NCBI RefSeq assembly: GCF_004345825.1 | Contig: NZ_SLXM01000004.1 | Coordinates: 137,085 to 201,084 of the forward strand | Length of the DNA stretch: 64,000 nt | DNA from: Tenacibaculum skagerrakense | Lineage (GTDB): Bacteria > Bacteroidota > Bacteroidia > Flavobacteriales > Flavobacteriaceae | Direction: 5' to 3' | Shown: positions 34,648-42,690 of the stretch, piece after piece | How positions within the stretch are numbered: position 1 is the first letter of the stretch | Layout of the letters: each line of letters starts with the position of its first letter | Notes under the pieces: model-generated | The model's input: only the letters and a program-made list of their open reading frames with translations | Told to the model about the DNA's origin: nothing | Database searches by the model: none | Position numbers and translations under genes: made by a program

Positions 34648-35826
34648 ATGGATAATCCTAATATCATTAGCTACATAGGTATAACAGATTTTCGAGATGT
34701 CCGTCATAGGTTTGGAATATTAGAATCTGATCGATTTATGCATACCTATATTCTAGGGAAAACAACCAGCGGTAAATCCAACCTAATATTGACCTTATGT
34801 CTTCAGGATATACGGCGGAATTCTGCGGGCGTTTTTCTCTGTGATGTTCACGGTGATCTTATTGAAACTTTGCTTAGGCATATACCCGAACACAGAAAGA
34901 AAGATCTGGTCTATTTAGATATTCCAAATCCCAACCTAAAGATTGGATATAATCCGATTAAAAAGGTTCCTTACGAAATGCGCTCATTGGTTGCCAGTGG
35001 AATCCTAGAGAGTTTTAAAAAGCTCTGGAGTTCCTCTTGGGGATTGCGCCTAGAAAACCTGCTTAGAATGGCACTCTTAGCACTTCTAGATCAACCTAAA
35101 GCGAACTTAAAAGATGTCTTGCGCATACTTCAAGATCAGGATTATCAAAAGACCTGCTTAGTTAACATTATTAACCCCGAAGTAAAACGGTTTTTCACAA
35201 AAGAATTACCACAGCTAACTAGCGCAGTACTGCATCCTATTTTAAGTAAACTAGGAGCACTTTTGGTACATCCAAGTGCACATCGATTTTTAGTTGAAAA
35301 TCCAGACTCCTTATCGCTATTTAAAGCTATGAACGAAAAGAAAATTGTCTTGGTTAATTTAAATAAAGGTCGACTAGGTGGTGATGTAACTCACGTATTG
35401 GGTTCAATCTTGATTTCAGGTATTTATAACAGCTCTCTAGCTAGAGTAATTCTTCCAGAAAGAGAAAGAGTACCTTTTCACGTTTATCTTGATGAATTTC
35501 AATATTACACGACCAATATTTCTGATATGTTCTCAGAACTCAGGAAGTTCAAAGTATCGCTCAATATCGCCCATCATTACCTTCAAGAAATCTCTGATAA
35601 TCTCAGGCATGGAATTCTTGGTAACGTGGGTACTGTTATTTGCTTTAGAATTGGAGCAAACGATGCTGAGTTTATGATTAAGCAACAGTTTAAGGAATAT
35701 AGTCCTCTTACTGTTGGTGATTATGTATATCTCCCTAATAGGAGCATAATTATTTCTCTTATGATCAATGGTAAACCCTCAAAGCCATTTACCGCAAAAA
35801 CCTTGTATTACAAGAGTGTTTTATGA
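34648..35826 (+). CDS. Second VirD4/TraD-like ATPase
   Basis: I start at the ATG at 34648 (392 aa, MDNPNIISYIGITDFRD); the longer frame begins in low-complexity sequence before it. Walker A LGKTTSGKS (36-44) and Walker B FHVYLDEFQYY (about 282) are clear, and the pattern ILGKTTSGKS ... VFLCDVHGDL ... LDEFQ is that of TraD/TraM-recognition-type conjugative ATPases. It has no transmembrane segment. It opens a rightward operon with radC and a methylase, and is distinct from the TraG-like gene at 17247, so the element has two coupling-type motors. Confidence 0.82.
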   Translation: MDNPNIISYIGITDFRDVRHRFGILESDRFMHTYILGKTTSGKSNLILTLCLQDIRRNSAGVFLCDVHGDLIETLLRHIPEHRKKDLVYLDIPNPNLKIGYNPIKKVPYEMRSLVASGILESFKKLWSSSWGLRLENLLRMALLALLDQPKANLKDVLRILQDQDYQKTCLVNIINPEVKRFFTKELPQLTSAVLHPILSKLGALLVHPSAHRFLVENPDSLSLFKAMNEKKIVLVNLNKGRLGGDVTHVLGSILISGIYNSSLARVILPERERVPFHVYLDEFQYYTTNISDMFSELRKFKVSLNIAHHYLQEISDNLRHGILGNVGTVICFRIGANDAEFMIKQQFKEYSPLTVGDYVYLPNRSIIISLMINGKPSKPFTAKTLYYKSVL

Positions 35827-35901
35827 CAATAAAATATGAGTATTCTTAGAATTCTATGTCTGCAATACTCTTAGGGAACCTTCCTTAAATTTTATAGAAA
35901 C

Positions 35902-36372
35902 ATGAACACACAAGAAATTGCTACGAAGAAAATCGTAGAATGCAATGAAATTGAAATTCATTACAAGCGCCCAATTTTTAATTCTCATAACAAGGTAGCA
36001 TCATCAGAAGATTCGGAGCGATTCATTCGTTCATTCATTGATGAAAAGCGAATTGATTACAAAGAGTTCTTTTGGGTGATGCTCTTAACTAATGCGAATC
36101 AAATTATCGGCATTAGTGAGATTGCGGCTGGTAATACCACAGGTGTATCGATTAATATCAAAGAGATATATCAACTGGCACTTTTAGCTAATGCACCAGC
36201 AATTATCGTTGCGCATAATCATCCTTCGGGAAAATTAGTTCCCTCCGAGGCTGATAGAAAACTAACCAGAAAACTTACTGATGCTTCTAAGCTTTTAGAC
36301 ATCACCTTACTCGACCATCTTATTTTAACCTCTGAAGGTTTTGTATCCTTTTCTGATAGTAATTGGATGTAA
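35902..36372 (+). CDS. radC: RadC-type MPN/JAMM protein
   Basis: The 156-aa protein is only the RadC MPN domain, without the N-terminal helix-hairpin-helix part of chromosomal RadC. The JAMM motif is intact: HNHPSGKLVPSEAD (H, H, S, D metal ligands), followed by LLDITLLDHLILT. Short RadC proteins of this type are very common on conjugative and mobilizable elements. Their enzymatic role is unknown, despite the historical DNA-repair name. Confidence 0.93.
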   Translation: MNTQEIATKKIVECNEIEIHYKRPIFNSHNKVASSEDSERFIRSFIDEKRIDYKEFFWVMLLTNANQIIGISEIAAGNTTGVSINIKEIYQLALLANAPAIIVAHNHPSGKLVPSEADRKLTRKLTDASKLLDITLLDHLILTSEGFVSFSDSNWM

Positions 36373-36387
36373 GCCTTTTATCTATTT

Positions 36388-37182
36388 ATGATAAAAACTC
36401 CAATTACCTATTACGGCGGAAAACAGAATTTAGCTAAACTCATCGTTTCTCTCATTCCAAAACACACAGTATATACCGAAGCTTTTGCTGGCGGTGCAGC
36501 TGTATTCTTCCTTAAAGAAAAAGTTCAAAATGAAATCATTAACGATACTGACAATTTTGTAACGGTATTCTATAAAGTGTTACACGAAGATTTTGATGCT
36601 TTGAAGTCAAAAATCAAGGTCACTGCATATTCCCGTGTGGTATATAATGTGGCTTTGAATATGTACAAGCATCCTGTATTCTTCACTGATTTACAACGTG
36701 CCTGGGCCTTTTTTGTATTAACCAATATGGGCTTTTCTGGACGCATTGGTTCCTTTGGTTGTTATACCAAAGGAACCAAAGCGATGGGCTGGGAACGTAA
36801 AAAAGAACTCTTTACTCCAGAGCTTAAAGATCGCTTAAAAGGCACTCAAATCGAGTGTACGGATGCTTTAAAAATTCTGACACTAAGAGACAGTCCTGAA
36901 ACATTTCATTACATAGATCCACCTTATTTTAATTCTAACATGGGTCACTATGGAAACTACTCTAAGGATGACTTTATAGAACTTCTGAAGGTGCTTTCTA
37001 AGCTGAAAGGAAAATTTATCCTCAGTTCGTATCCGTCAGACCTACTTAAGCTTTATACAAAGGAGTTTGGTTGGTATACCAAAACATTTGACCAGTTAGT
37101 CACAGCTAATCAAACCAAATCTAAAACAAACAAAATAAAGACAGAAGTGCTTACGGCAAACTTCCCTTTAGATAATAATTAA
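36388..37182 (+). CDS. DNA adenine methyltransferase (Dam-like)
   Basis: The 264-aa protein has the D12-class N6-adenine methylase motifs: YYGGKQNL at the N-terminus, FAGGAAVFF (SAM-binding motif I) and IDPPYFNSN (catalytic DPPY). No restriction partner is adjacent, so it is an orphan methylase. It may protect transferred DNA from host restriction, a common use on mobile elements. The target sequence cannot be told from the protein. Confidence 0.93.
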   Translation: MIKTPITYYGGKQNLAKLIVSLIPKHTVYTEAFAGGAAVFFLKEKVQNEIINDTDNFVTVFYKVLHEDFDALKSKIKVTAYSRVVYNVALNMYKHPVFFTDLQRAWAFFVLTNMGFSGRIGSFGCYTKGTKAMGWERKKELFTPELKDRLKGTQIECTDALKILTLRDSPETFHYIDPPYFNSNMGHYGNYSKDDFIELLKVLSKLKGKFILSSYPSDLLKLYTKEFGWYTKTFDQLVTANQTKSKTNKIKTEVLTANFPLDNN

Positions 37183-37206
37183 TTATAAACCTTAAAACAA
37201 TTCAAT

Positions 37207-37422
37207 ATGAAAAAAGTAATTGATAAAACCGTTAATCTCAACTTGGTTGGCGTTAACGGAAACGCCTTTATGATTATGGGTGTATTTAGAAAACAAGCTA
37301 AAAAAGAAGGCTGGACACCAGAAGAAATAGAGGATGTTATGGCTGAGGCTAAAAGCGGTGATTATTATCATCTCTTAGCTACGATTGAAAATCATTGTGA
37401 ACCTTTAAATGAAGAAGAATGA
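37207..37422 (+). CDS. Small unknown protein (71 aa)
   Basis: MKKVIDKTVNLNLVGVNGNA opens a compact soluble protein with GWTPEEIEDVMAEAKSGDYYHLL, which reads as a helical segment. The stop overlaps the next start as ATGA, so the two are coupled. Similar short genes follow radC on other Bacteroidota elements, but I know no function. Confidence 0.7.
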   Translation: MKKVIDKTVNLNLVGVNGNAFMIMGVFRKQAKKEGWTPEEIEDVMAEAKSGDYYHLLATIENHCEPLNEEE

Positions 37423-38018
37423 AATTAAGAAATTATAAACGAATTCTATTCTTCCTCAATAGACTTGAATCTTTTTTAGAGTCAGAGAAAGAAGCGAAAA
37501 CATCTGTTGAATTAACGAGCTATTATACGGATAGTGAATTACGAGAAATCATTCATTGGTTATATCGTGACGTGTGGAGCAAAAACGCCCTAGGATTTAT
37601 GGAGCGTCCACAATTGCTTGAGTTAATCAATAGCAATTATGGCATCTTACTTTGGACTATTCATAGTTTAGAAAAATCTATGACAGACACACCAAATATC
37701 ACTCAAAGTGATGTTGATACATTCTTTCAAAGAACTCAAAATGAACTTCATTATTTGGCTTCAAAGCCTGTTGAAGAATGGGATGAGTATGATACTTCTA
37801 ACTATAGAAGCCTCTTAGTGAAAACAGGCACTACTAAAAAAGTCTTTGCCATTTTCACAAGTGACGTACTCGCAGAAGATGTTTATGCAGTCACAACCAA
37901 ACCTTCTTACTTCTTTGATACAAAAGCGGAAGCTGAAGAAGAAATTGACAATATCCTTATTGAAGGGAAATTTACCCGAGACGAACTCGTGGTGCATAGC
38001 CTTTGGCTATTAACGTAA
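37419..38018 (+). CDS. Unknown protein (199 aa)
   Basis: The N-terminal half is helical and the C-terminal half more beta-rich (GTTKKVFAIFTSDVLAEDVYAVTTKPSYFF), with no family I recognise. It is translationally coupled to the 71-aa gene and runs directly into the coiled-coil gene that follows. Its place in a tight operon with radC and a methylase is the only clue. Confidence 0.65.
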   Translation: MKLRNYKRILFFLNRLESFLESEKEAKTSVELTSYYTDSELREIIHWLYRDVWSKNALGFMERPQLLELINSNYGILLWTIHSLEKSMTDTPNITQSDVDTFFQRTQNELHYLASKPVEEWDEYDTSNYRSLLVKTGTTKKVFAIFTSDVLAEDVYAVTTKPSYFFDTKAEAEEEIDNILIEGKFTRDELVVHSLWLLT

Positions 38019-38047
38019 AACTAAATATTAATTTAAAATTCAATACT

Positions 38048-38608
38048 ATGAATGCAACTATCGTAGATGTTTTAATAGAAAACATCAGAACAGACCAAGG
38101 ACTTCTTGAGCAAACAGAAGCGCAAATTGAAACTGCAAAAGAAAGCAAACGACAGGTCGTAGACCGTCTCAAAGATTATAGACGTGATGTTACTGTATTG
38201 CTTAAATATGCAGATGATGAACAACGTAAACGAATTGAAGAACTTGGATTCGACTTTTCGGAGTCGGAGAGAGGTCTCAATCCTGTAGCTTCCCTTGTTC
38301 TTGATATTGTTATGAAGGCCGAGGATAATCAGCTGACTAATGCTGAACTATACGAAGCCTATGTAAAAACCTTTAAAAAGAAAGAGGATGCCTTCAATTA
38401 TACAGAATTCAACATTAAATGTCGTTCCCTGTTTAATACGCAACGTTTACTTCGTAAAAAAGGTACAGATCCAAAATCTTCACGTGATGATATCATTTCT
38501 TTAAACGGACGTGTATTGTCAAAAGAAGATGATAAGTCGGCTCCAAAACAAACGGACGTAAAAAAGGCAAGTCAAACAGATAAAAAGCCAGCTAATGCAA
38601 AAGGATAA
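38048..38608 (+). CDS. Coiled-coil protein with basic tail
   Basis: I use the ATG at 38048 (186 aa, MNATIVDVLIENIRTDQGLL), since upstream residues look like untranslated leader. A coiled coil (about 8-60) leads to a folded middle resembling a winged-helix unit (LTNAELYEAYVKTFKKKEDAF ... CRSLFNTQRLLRKKG) and a lysine-rich disordered tail (KQTDVKKASQTDKKPANAKG). DNA binding is plausible. The last codons overlap the next gene by 14 nt. Confidence 0.65.
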   Translation: MNATIVDVLIENIRTDQGLLEQTEAQIETAKESKRQVVDRLKDYRRDVTVLLKYADDEQRKRIEELGFDFSESERGLNPVASLVLDIVMKAEDNQLTNAELYEAYVKTFKKKEDAFNYTEFNIKCRSLFNTQRLLRKKGTDPKSSRDDIISLNGRVLSKEDDKSAPKQTDVKKASQTDKKPANAKG

Positions 38609-39029
38609 TTATTTAGATCTTTTTGATAAAGAGCAAAAGGCTGTGGATCATTGCTTATGGCTCAATTTCAAGTATCGCATTGCAGGTATACGATTTGGAG
38701 TCATTAATGGTCCTGATAATAATTTTGCAGTTTGTGAAGAAGCAACAGCTCAAGAAATGGAAATGAATTTTTTGGATATTCTTCCAAAAAATCATTCTCA
38801 ATTATCTTATAGGCAACTAGATGTTATTAGACAAGATAAAGAACCACTTCCCTTTTGGGAATCCATTATCGGAATGATATCTGGTATTGATGGCGAAATT
38901 TTACGTTTTATCTTGGAACAAAAGATTCCTATTGATAAAATAATTCGCCATGAATTGGCACTTCGAGGATTTGATAAAAATCATCGCTGGTGCGGATTTG
39001 ATAGGTCTCGTGAAATTTGGTTAGAATGA
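38595..39029 (+). CDS. Unknown protein (144 aa)
   Basis: This is a soluble protein (MQKDNYLDLFDKEQKAVDHC, then IRFGVINGPDNNFAVCEEA) with no recognised family. It overlaps the preceding gene by 14 nt and the following one by ATGA, so it belongs to the same tightly coupled operon. Confidence 0.65.
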   Translation: MQKDNYLDLFDKEQKAVDHCLWLNFKYRIAGIRFGVINGPDNNFAVCEEATAQEMEMNFLDILPKNHSQLSYRQLDVIRQDKEPLPFWESIIGMISGIDGEILRFILEQKIPIDKIIRHELALRGFDKNHRWCGFDRSREIWLE

Positions 39030-39229
39030 GAAGCTTGCACCAAGTCCGAATCATAACCAAGCAAGACCATGAATATTATTTAAAGGATTTTGGCGAAGAG
39101 CCTAAAAGTTTTCAATGTTATGTAAACTTAGAATTAGGTTTGTTGTACGACGAAAAGCACACTATAATTTCTGTTACTTTTCTTAAAAAGAAAACTGTGA
39201 TTATTGTGTATGCTATGAAAATTGAATAA
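39026..39229 (+). CDS. Small unknown protein ending the radC operon
   Basis: Starting at the ATG at 39026 (ATGA overlap with the previous stop) gives 67 aa, MRSLHQVRIITKQDHEYYLK, with a beta-rich C-terminus. It is followed by a strong terminator. No family is recognised. Confidence 0.6.
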   Translation: MRSLHQVRIITKQDHEYYLKDFGEEPKSFQCYVNLELGLLYDEKHTIISVTFLKKKTVIIVYAMKIE

Positions 39230-39232
39230 CAT

Positions 39233-39260
39233 AAAACACTCATTGATTTGAGTGTTTTTA
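39233..39260 (+). terminator. Terminator of the radC operon
   Basis: The stem aaaacactca/tgagtgtttt is followed by TTT, 4 nt after the last stop of the rightward operon. Confidence 0.85.
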
Positions 39261-39329
39261 AATATGCAACACAACTAGCTTAGTTAGTTTTACCTTTTAG
39301 CTTATTTCAAATTATGATAAAGTCATATT

Positions 39330-39902
39330 ATGGAAAATAAAGATAACATTGAAAAAATGGCTAAAATGTTAATTCTATTGAGCAAATCACAAACGAAGGA
39401 ACTAATTGATAATTATTTCAAACTTGAGAGTGATTTTCGATCAGATCCAAGTTACAATCCTGAAATTCATCTTAAAAGTTTATTGAAATTCAAAAGTGAT
39501 TATAAAAAAAATAAACAATTCTATTTTAATAAAATATCTATTGAATTTTTAATTTATTTCATGCCAATTTTTTTTAGTCTAGAAATAAGTGATTCTATTT
39601 TATCTAATAACCCAAAAAATATTAAGATATTTTATAGATACATCCTTGATAATTTTAATTTTGAATATAATACCTCGATAGATAGAGATCAATTAAAGAC
39701 ATTATTGGCTGAAAAAATGGATGAATACTTAGCCCTGGGGGACATTATTCATGGCAAAAACAAATTAATAATGAATATACACGAAGCAGTTTCGATTAGC
39801 CTATTTCCACTAGTAGCTATTATAGAGGGGTATGGTAATTTCACCTTGATTATTCTTGATATGTTGGAGAAATTGTACAAAGAATGTTTACCCTCTAACT
39901 AA
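39330..39902 (+). CDS. Unknown helical protein (190 aa)
   Basis: The protein is Lys/Asn/Ile-rich, mainly helical, with one mildly hydrophobic stretch (IEFLIYFMPIFFSLEI). The base composition is more AT-rich than its neighbours, typical of recently acquired cargo. It is monocistronic, flanked by terminators, next to the restriction operon; a defence role is possible but unsupported. Confidence 0.6.
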   Translation: MENKDNIEKMAKMLILLSKSQTKELIDNYFKLESDFRSDPSYNPEIHLKSLLKFKSDYKKNKQFYFNKISIEFLIYFMPIFFSLEISDSILSNNPKNIKIFYRYILDNFNFEYNTSIDRDQLKTLLAEKMDEYLALGDIIHGKNKLIMNIHEAVSISLFPLVAIIEGYGNFTLIILDMLEKLYKECLPSN

Positions 39903-39914
39903 TTTGAAATTATT

Positions 39915-39946
39915 TTAAAAAACACTCAATAGTTTGGGTGTTTTTA
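39915..39946 (+). terminator. Terminator of the 190-aa gene
   Basis: The stem aaaacactca / tgggtgtttt (one G-T) is followed by T. It resembles the terminator at 39233 and may also serve the convergent gene ending at 39964. Confidence 0.75.
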
Positions 39947-39963
39947 AGCGCAAATAATAGTAC

Positions 39964-40266
39964 TTAAGTATCTAATGCAACAGAAATATCAGATAGCTTT
40001 TTACAGTCATCTAAGCTTATAATTTCTTTAATCTTATCAATTATCGATTTATTCTTTGATAGTCCAAATGAAGGGTATTCAGTAATGTTAAATTTACTTA
40101 TAAATGATTTCTTTGGAGTAAACCATATCTTTTTCACTGGAATAGATAAAAAACCAAGTTTAAGAATAGCAACTTCAGAATCTGTAATAGAGATAAGTAT
40201 TTTTTCTCCTGATTCTAGATTTAGCTGTGAAAACAATTCTCTATCATTTTTGACATAATATTTCAT
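39964..40266 (-). CDS. Unknown protein (100 aa)
   Basis: The sequence (MKYYVKNDRELFSQLNLESG, EKILISITDSEVAILKLG) is a small alpha/beta protein with no signal and no recognised family. It is followed by the shared terminator and preceded by a 44-aa membrane-peptide frame on the same strand. Confidence 0.55.
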   Translation of the reverse strand: MKYYVKNDRELFSQLNLESGEKILISITDSEVAILKLGFLSIPVKKIWFTPKKSFISKFNITEYPSFGLSKNKSIIDKIKEIISLDDCKKLSDISVALDT

Positions 40267-40302
40267 ATATTATAATTATATCTAATGCAAAAAAGTTATC
40301 AA

Positions 40303-40437
40303 TTACTTTTTAAATGCTGAATTAGATATTCCCATAATAATCACAAAAACTACTATTGCCCAAAATATGCCAAACTGATCATTGACCCAAGAAGATATAA
40401 AAAAGGCGATTACTAATTCTAAAACTAATGCTATCAT
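40303..40437 (-). CDS. 44-aa membrane peptide
   Basis: An uninterrupted frame from ATG 40437 to TAA 40303 encodes MIALVLELVIAFFISSWVND then QFGIFWAIVVFVIIMGISNSAFKK, two hydrophobic segments separated by a short polar turn. The strongly biased hydrophobic content and position between two same-strand genes support coding. It could be a small toxin-like or accessory membrane protein. No homologue is recalled. Confidence 0.45.
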   Translation of the reverse strand: MIALVLELVIAFFISSWVNDQFGIFWAIVVFVIIMGISNSAFKK

Positions 40438-40468
40438 GTGGATATGTTAACACAAAAAAAGCCAATAT

Positions 40469-41089
40469 TTAAATATTGCCAGTTACCTTCATCATTAGTA
40501 GAAAATAACCTACATCCCAGCCCTTTACAGGTTGTTCGCTTTCTATTTTTGAATTAATCTCTTCAAAATCAAATGATGTATTTTCATTAAGAGTTTTTAA
40601 GATTTCAGACTTATCTGTTTCGGTAAGTTTTAATTCAATAATTTTTTCTGCTGAATTTATTAAATACTTATGACTTGTATTTATTTGTGATTCAAATCCA
40701 CTCAAGCCAGGATTTATTCTAGAAATTTCATCATAAACTACTAGTGCTTTTCTTGTTGATTCAACTGTTTCCCTTATTATCTTATTTTCATCATTTTCCC
40801 ATTTATTTAGCTTAATATTGTTCATGGCAGCCACCTTTCCTAATTCCAAAAATATTTCATCAGTGGAATTGCTGTTCTCTGATATATTTTTTGTTTGTAT
40901 CTTCATATTACTTAGAATTTCCAAATAGTCATTAATAAAATAAATATTTGTTCCGTAACTATAAAGTTCTAATTCAGGATTAATATCAACTCTTGGTACA
41001 TTTTTTTCTTGAGTAATATTTAAGTACGCAAAAGAAAAGTATACTAATATTAAAACTATGACCCCTAAAATAAAATTACTTAATTTCAT
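40469..41089 (-). CDS. Unknown exported or membrane-anchored protein (206 aa)
   Basis: One N-terminal hydrophobic segment (FILGVIVLILVYFSFAYL, about 6-23) acts as an uncleaved anchor or signal; the rest is a helical, acidic extracytoplasmic domain. No family is recognised. Together with the 44-aa membrane peptide it could form an envelope-acting pair, which is a guess from adjacency. Confidence 0.6.
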   Translation of the reverse strand: MKLSNFILGVIVLILVYFSFAYLNITQEKNVPRVDINPELELYSYGTNIYFINDYLEILSNMKIQTKNISENSNSTDEIFLELGKVAAMNNIKLNKWENDENKIIRETVESTRKALVVYDEISRINPGLSGFESQINTSHKYLINSAEKIIELKLTETDKSEILKTLNENTSFDFEEINSKIESEQPVKGWDVGYFLLMMKVTGNI

Positions 41090-41222
41090 ATTATGAACAC
41101 ATTATAATATGGAATTAAAAGTGTTACAAGTTCATTAATTTAATTAAATGAATAAACTTTTATCTCTTTTGATACGTTCTTGATGTCCTTAGTTTTGGAT
41201 TTGGTCTAACATGACTGTAATA

Positions 41223-42689
41223 TTACTGTAAATAACGATAAATCTCGACCATCGCAAAAGTATCCAACTCACAATACTCAAGCAAATTTTTTCTAACTTC
41301 TGCTTTGTCTTCAATATAATCATTATCTAAAACTAGTCGTCCCCAAATATCTAAAGCCATGGTTCCATTTTGAACTTCTAAGGAGTCATAGCTTAATTCA
41401 GGTAATAACACTGGCAATACCTTTTTAATAGAGGTTGACCCATGGAATCGATAATCAACATAATCAGTTTTAAATATGTCTTCAAGGTCAAACATATTAC
41501 TATTCATGTAGGTTAAATAGTCTTCGCATTGTGGAAGCATTGTTATCATGTCTCTGTTTCTGCTCATTTCAAAACTAGCATGCCATGAAATAAAAGTACC
41601 TGATTTCCCTGTTGAAGATTCCATAAACTCATTAAGTTTATTTGGTAGCTCTAGTTCATTGGCTAAAAATTCAAAGTGCTGTATCGAGCCGTCTGTTTGC
41701 ATCGTGTGAATAGATACCTGAAATGGAATATGTTGATGTGGTCTAACACCATCAATTCTAGGAATTGCGCTGGCATAGGTTTCGTAATCAATGAAATGAA
41801 GTGGAAATTCTAATGTTAAAAGTTTATTTTGAATTTCCTTGTGATCTATAATAGGTTGATTTTGCCTCACTGATTCAACCTGTAATTGCTGTTTGTCATT
41901 GAACGTATAATCGCTAGGAATATCCGAAATAGCTAAAATATCTTGATCGATGAGTTCCATCACTTTTTTGGCTGAAATTCTTCCAATCTCGTAAATACTA
42001 TAATCTGGAATATCAGGGTTAAAATACTTGAAACTGTCACAATGATTTGATCGTGTGTCTTCTCGACAAGTACAGGTATTTAAGCTAATGGTTTCTTTGT
42101 TGATGAAGGTTACTGCACCATTAATTTGATTTACAACACTAGAGTAGAGGTCATTAATTTGCTCTGTAACATCTTCTATCTCTAAGAGCTGATGTGGATT
42201 TATATCGCCTTGTCTAACATAGTCTTTGTTCAGATGAATTATAGACACTTGAGAAACATTATAACCATTCTCGATCATGGCATGTTTTTGAAAACAAGCA
42301 TCTTTGAGATGGTTATGTTTTTTGTCCTTTTTAACACTGGTAGATGACTTAACTTCATAAATATGCCAAGTATCATCCTGCTTTTTCTCAAGGATATCAA
42401 TACGAGCAAAAATGCCTTTTTGGGTTTCAAAAGTAGCTTGAAAAAATTGTGTTTTTCCTTTTTCTATCTCTTGTTTGGTTAACTCTGCTGAACCAAAATC
42501 AGGAAGCTTTACAGCACTTGGAAAGAGTTTCTGTGCGTATTCTTCGACTTCATAACCTTCTTTAATCAATTTCTCCAAAAACAAAGAAAACTCACCTTTC
42601 GGGAAGTCTTCAGGTTTGTTTTTCAAAAGCCATAATGATTTAGGGCAATTGAGATATTGAATAAAGTCTGTTTTGGTTAGTTGGTGCAT
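41223..42689 (-). CDS. DUF2779 protein: Cas4-like nuclease fused to DEDD exonuclease-like domain
   Basis: I start at the ATG at 42689 (488 aa), one base after the hsdR stop. The N-terminus has a Cas4/RecB-type nuclease look: LNCPKSLWL (C15), IDILEKK and IYEVKSST (PD-ExK), then CTCREDTRSNHC, giving four cysteines that could hold an Fe-S cluster. The C-terminal half matches a DEDD exonuclease: HFIDYET (D, E), then WHASFEMSRN and LLEYCELDTFAMVEIY. DUF2779 has no settled function. Linked to hsdR, it likely degrades DNA as part of this defence operon. Confidence 0.85.
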   Translation of the reverse strand: MHQLTKTDFIQYLNCPKSLWLLKNKPEDFPKGEFSLFLEKLIKEGYEVEEYAQKLFPSAVKLPDFGSAELTKQEIEKGKTQFFQATFETQKGIFARIDILEKKQDDTWHIYEVKSSTSVKKDKKHNHLKDACFQKHAMIENGYNVSQVSIIHLNKDYVRQGDINPHQLLEIEDVTEQINDLYSSVVNQINGAVTFINKETISLNTCTCREDTRSNHCDSFKYFNPDIPDYSIYEIGRISAKKVMELIDQDILAISDIPSDYTFNDKQQLQVESVRQNQPIIDHKEIQNKLLTLEFPLHFIDYETYASAIPRIDGVRPHQHIPFQVSIHTMQTDGSIQHFEFLANELELPNKLNEFMESSTGKSGTFISWHASFEMSRNRDMITMLPQCEDYLTYMNSNMFDLEDIFKTDYVDYRFHGSTSIKKVLPVLLPELSYDSLEVQNGTMALDIWGRLVLDNDYIEDKAEVRKNLLEYCELDTFAMVEIYRYLQ

Positions 42690-42690
42690 T

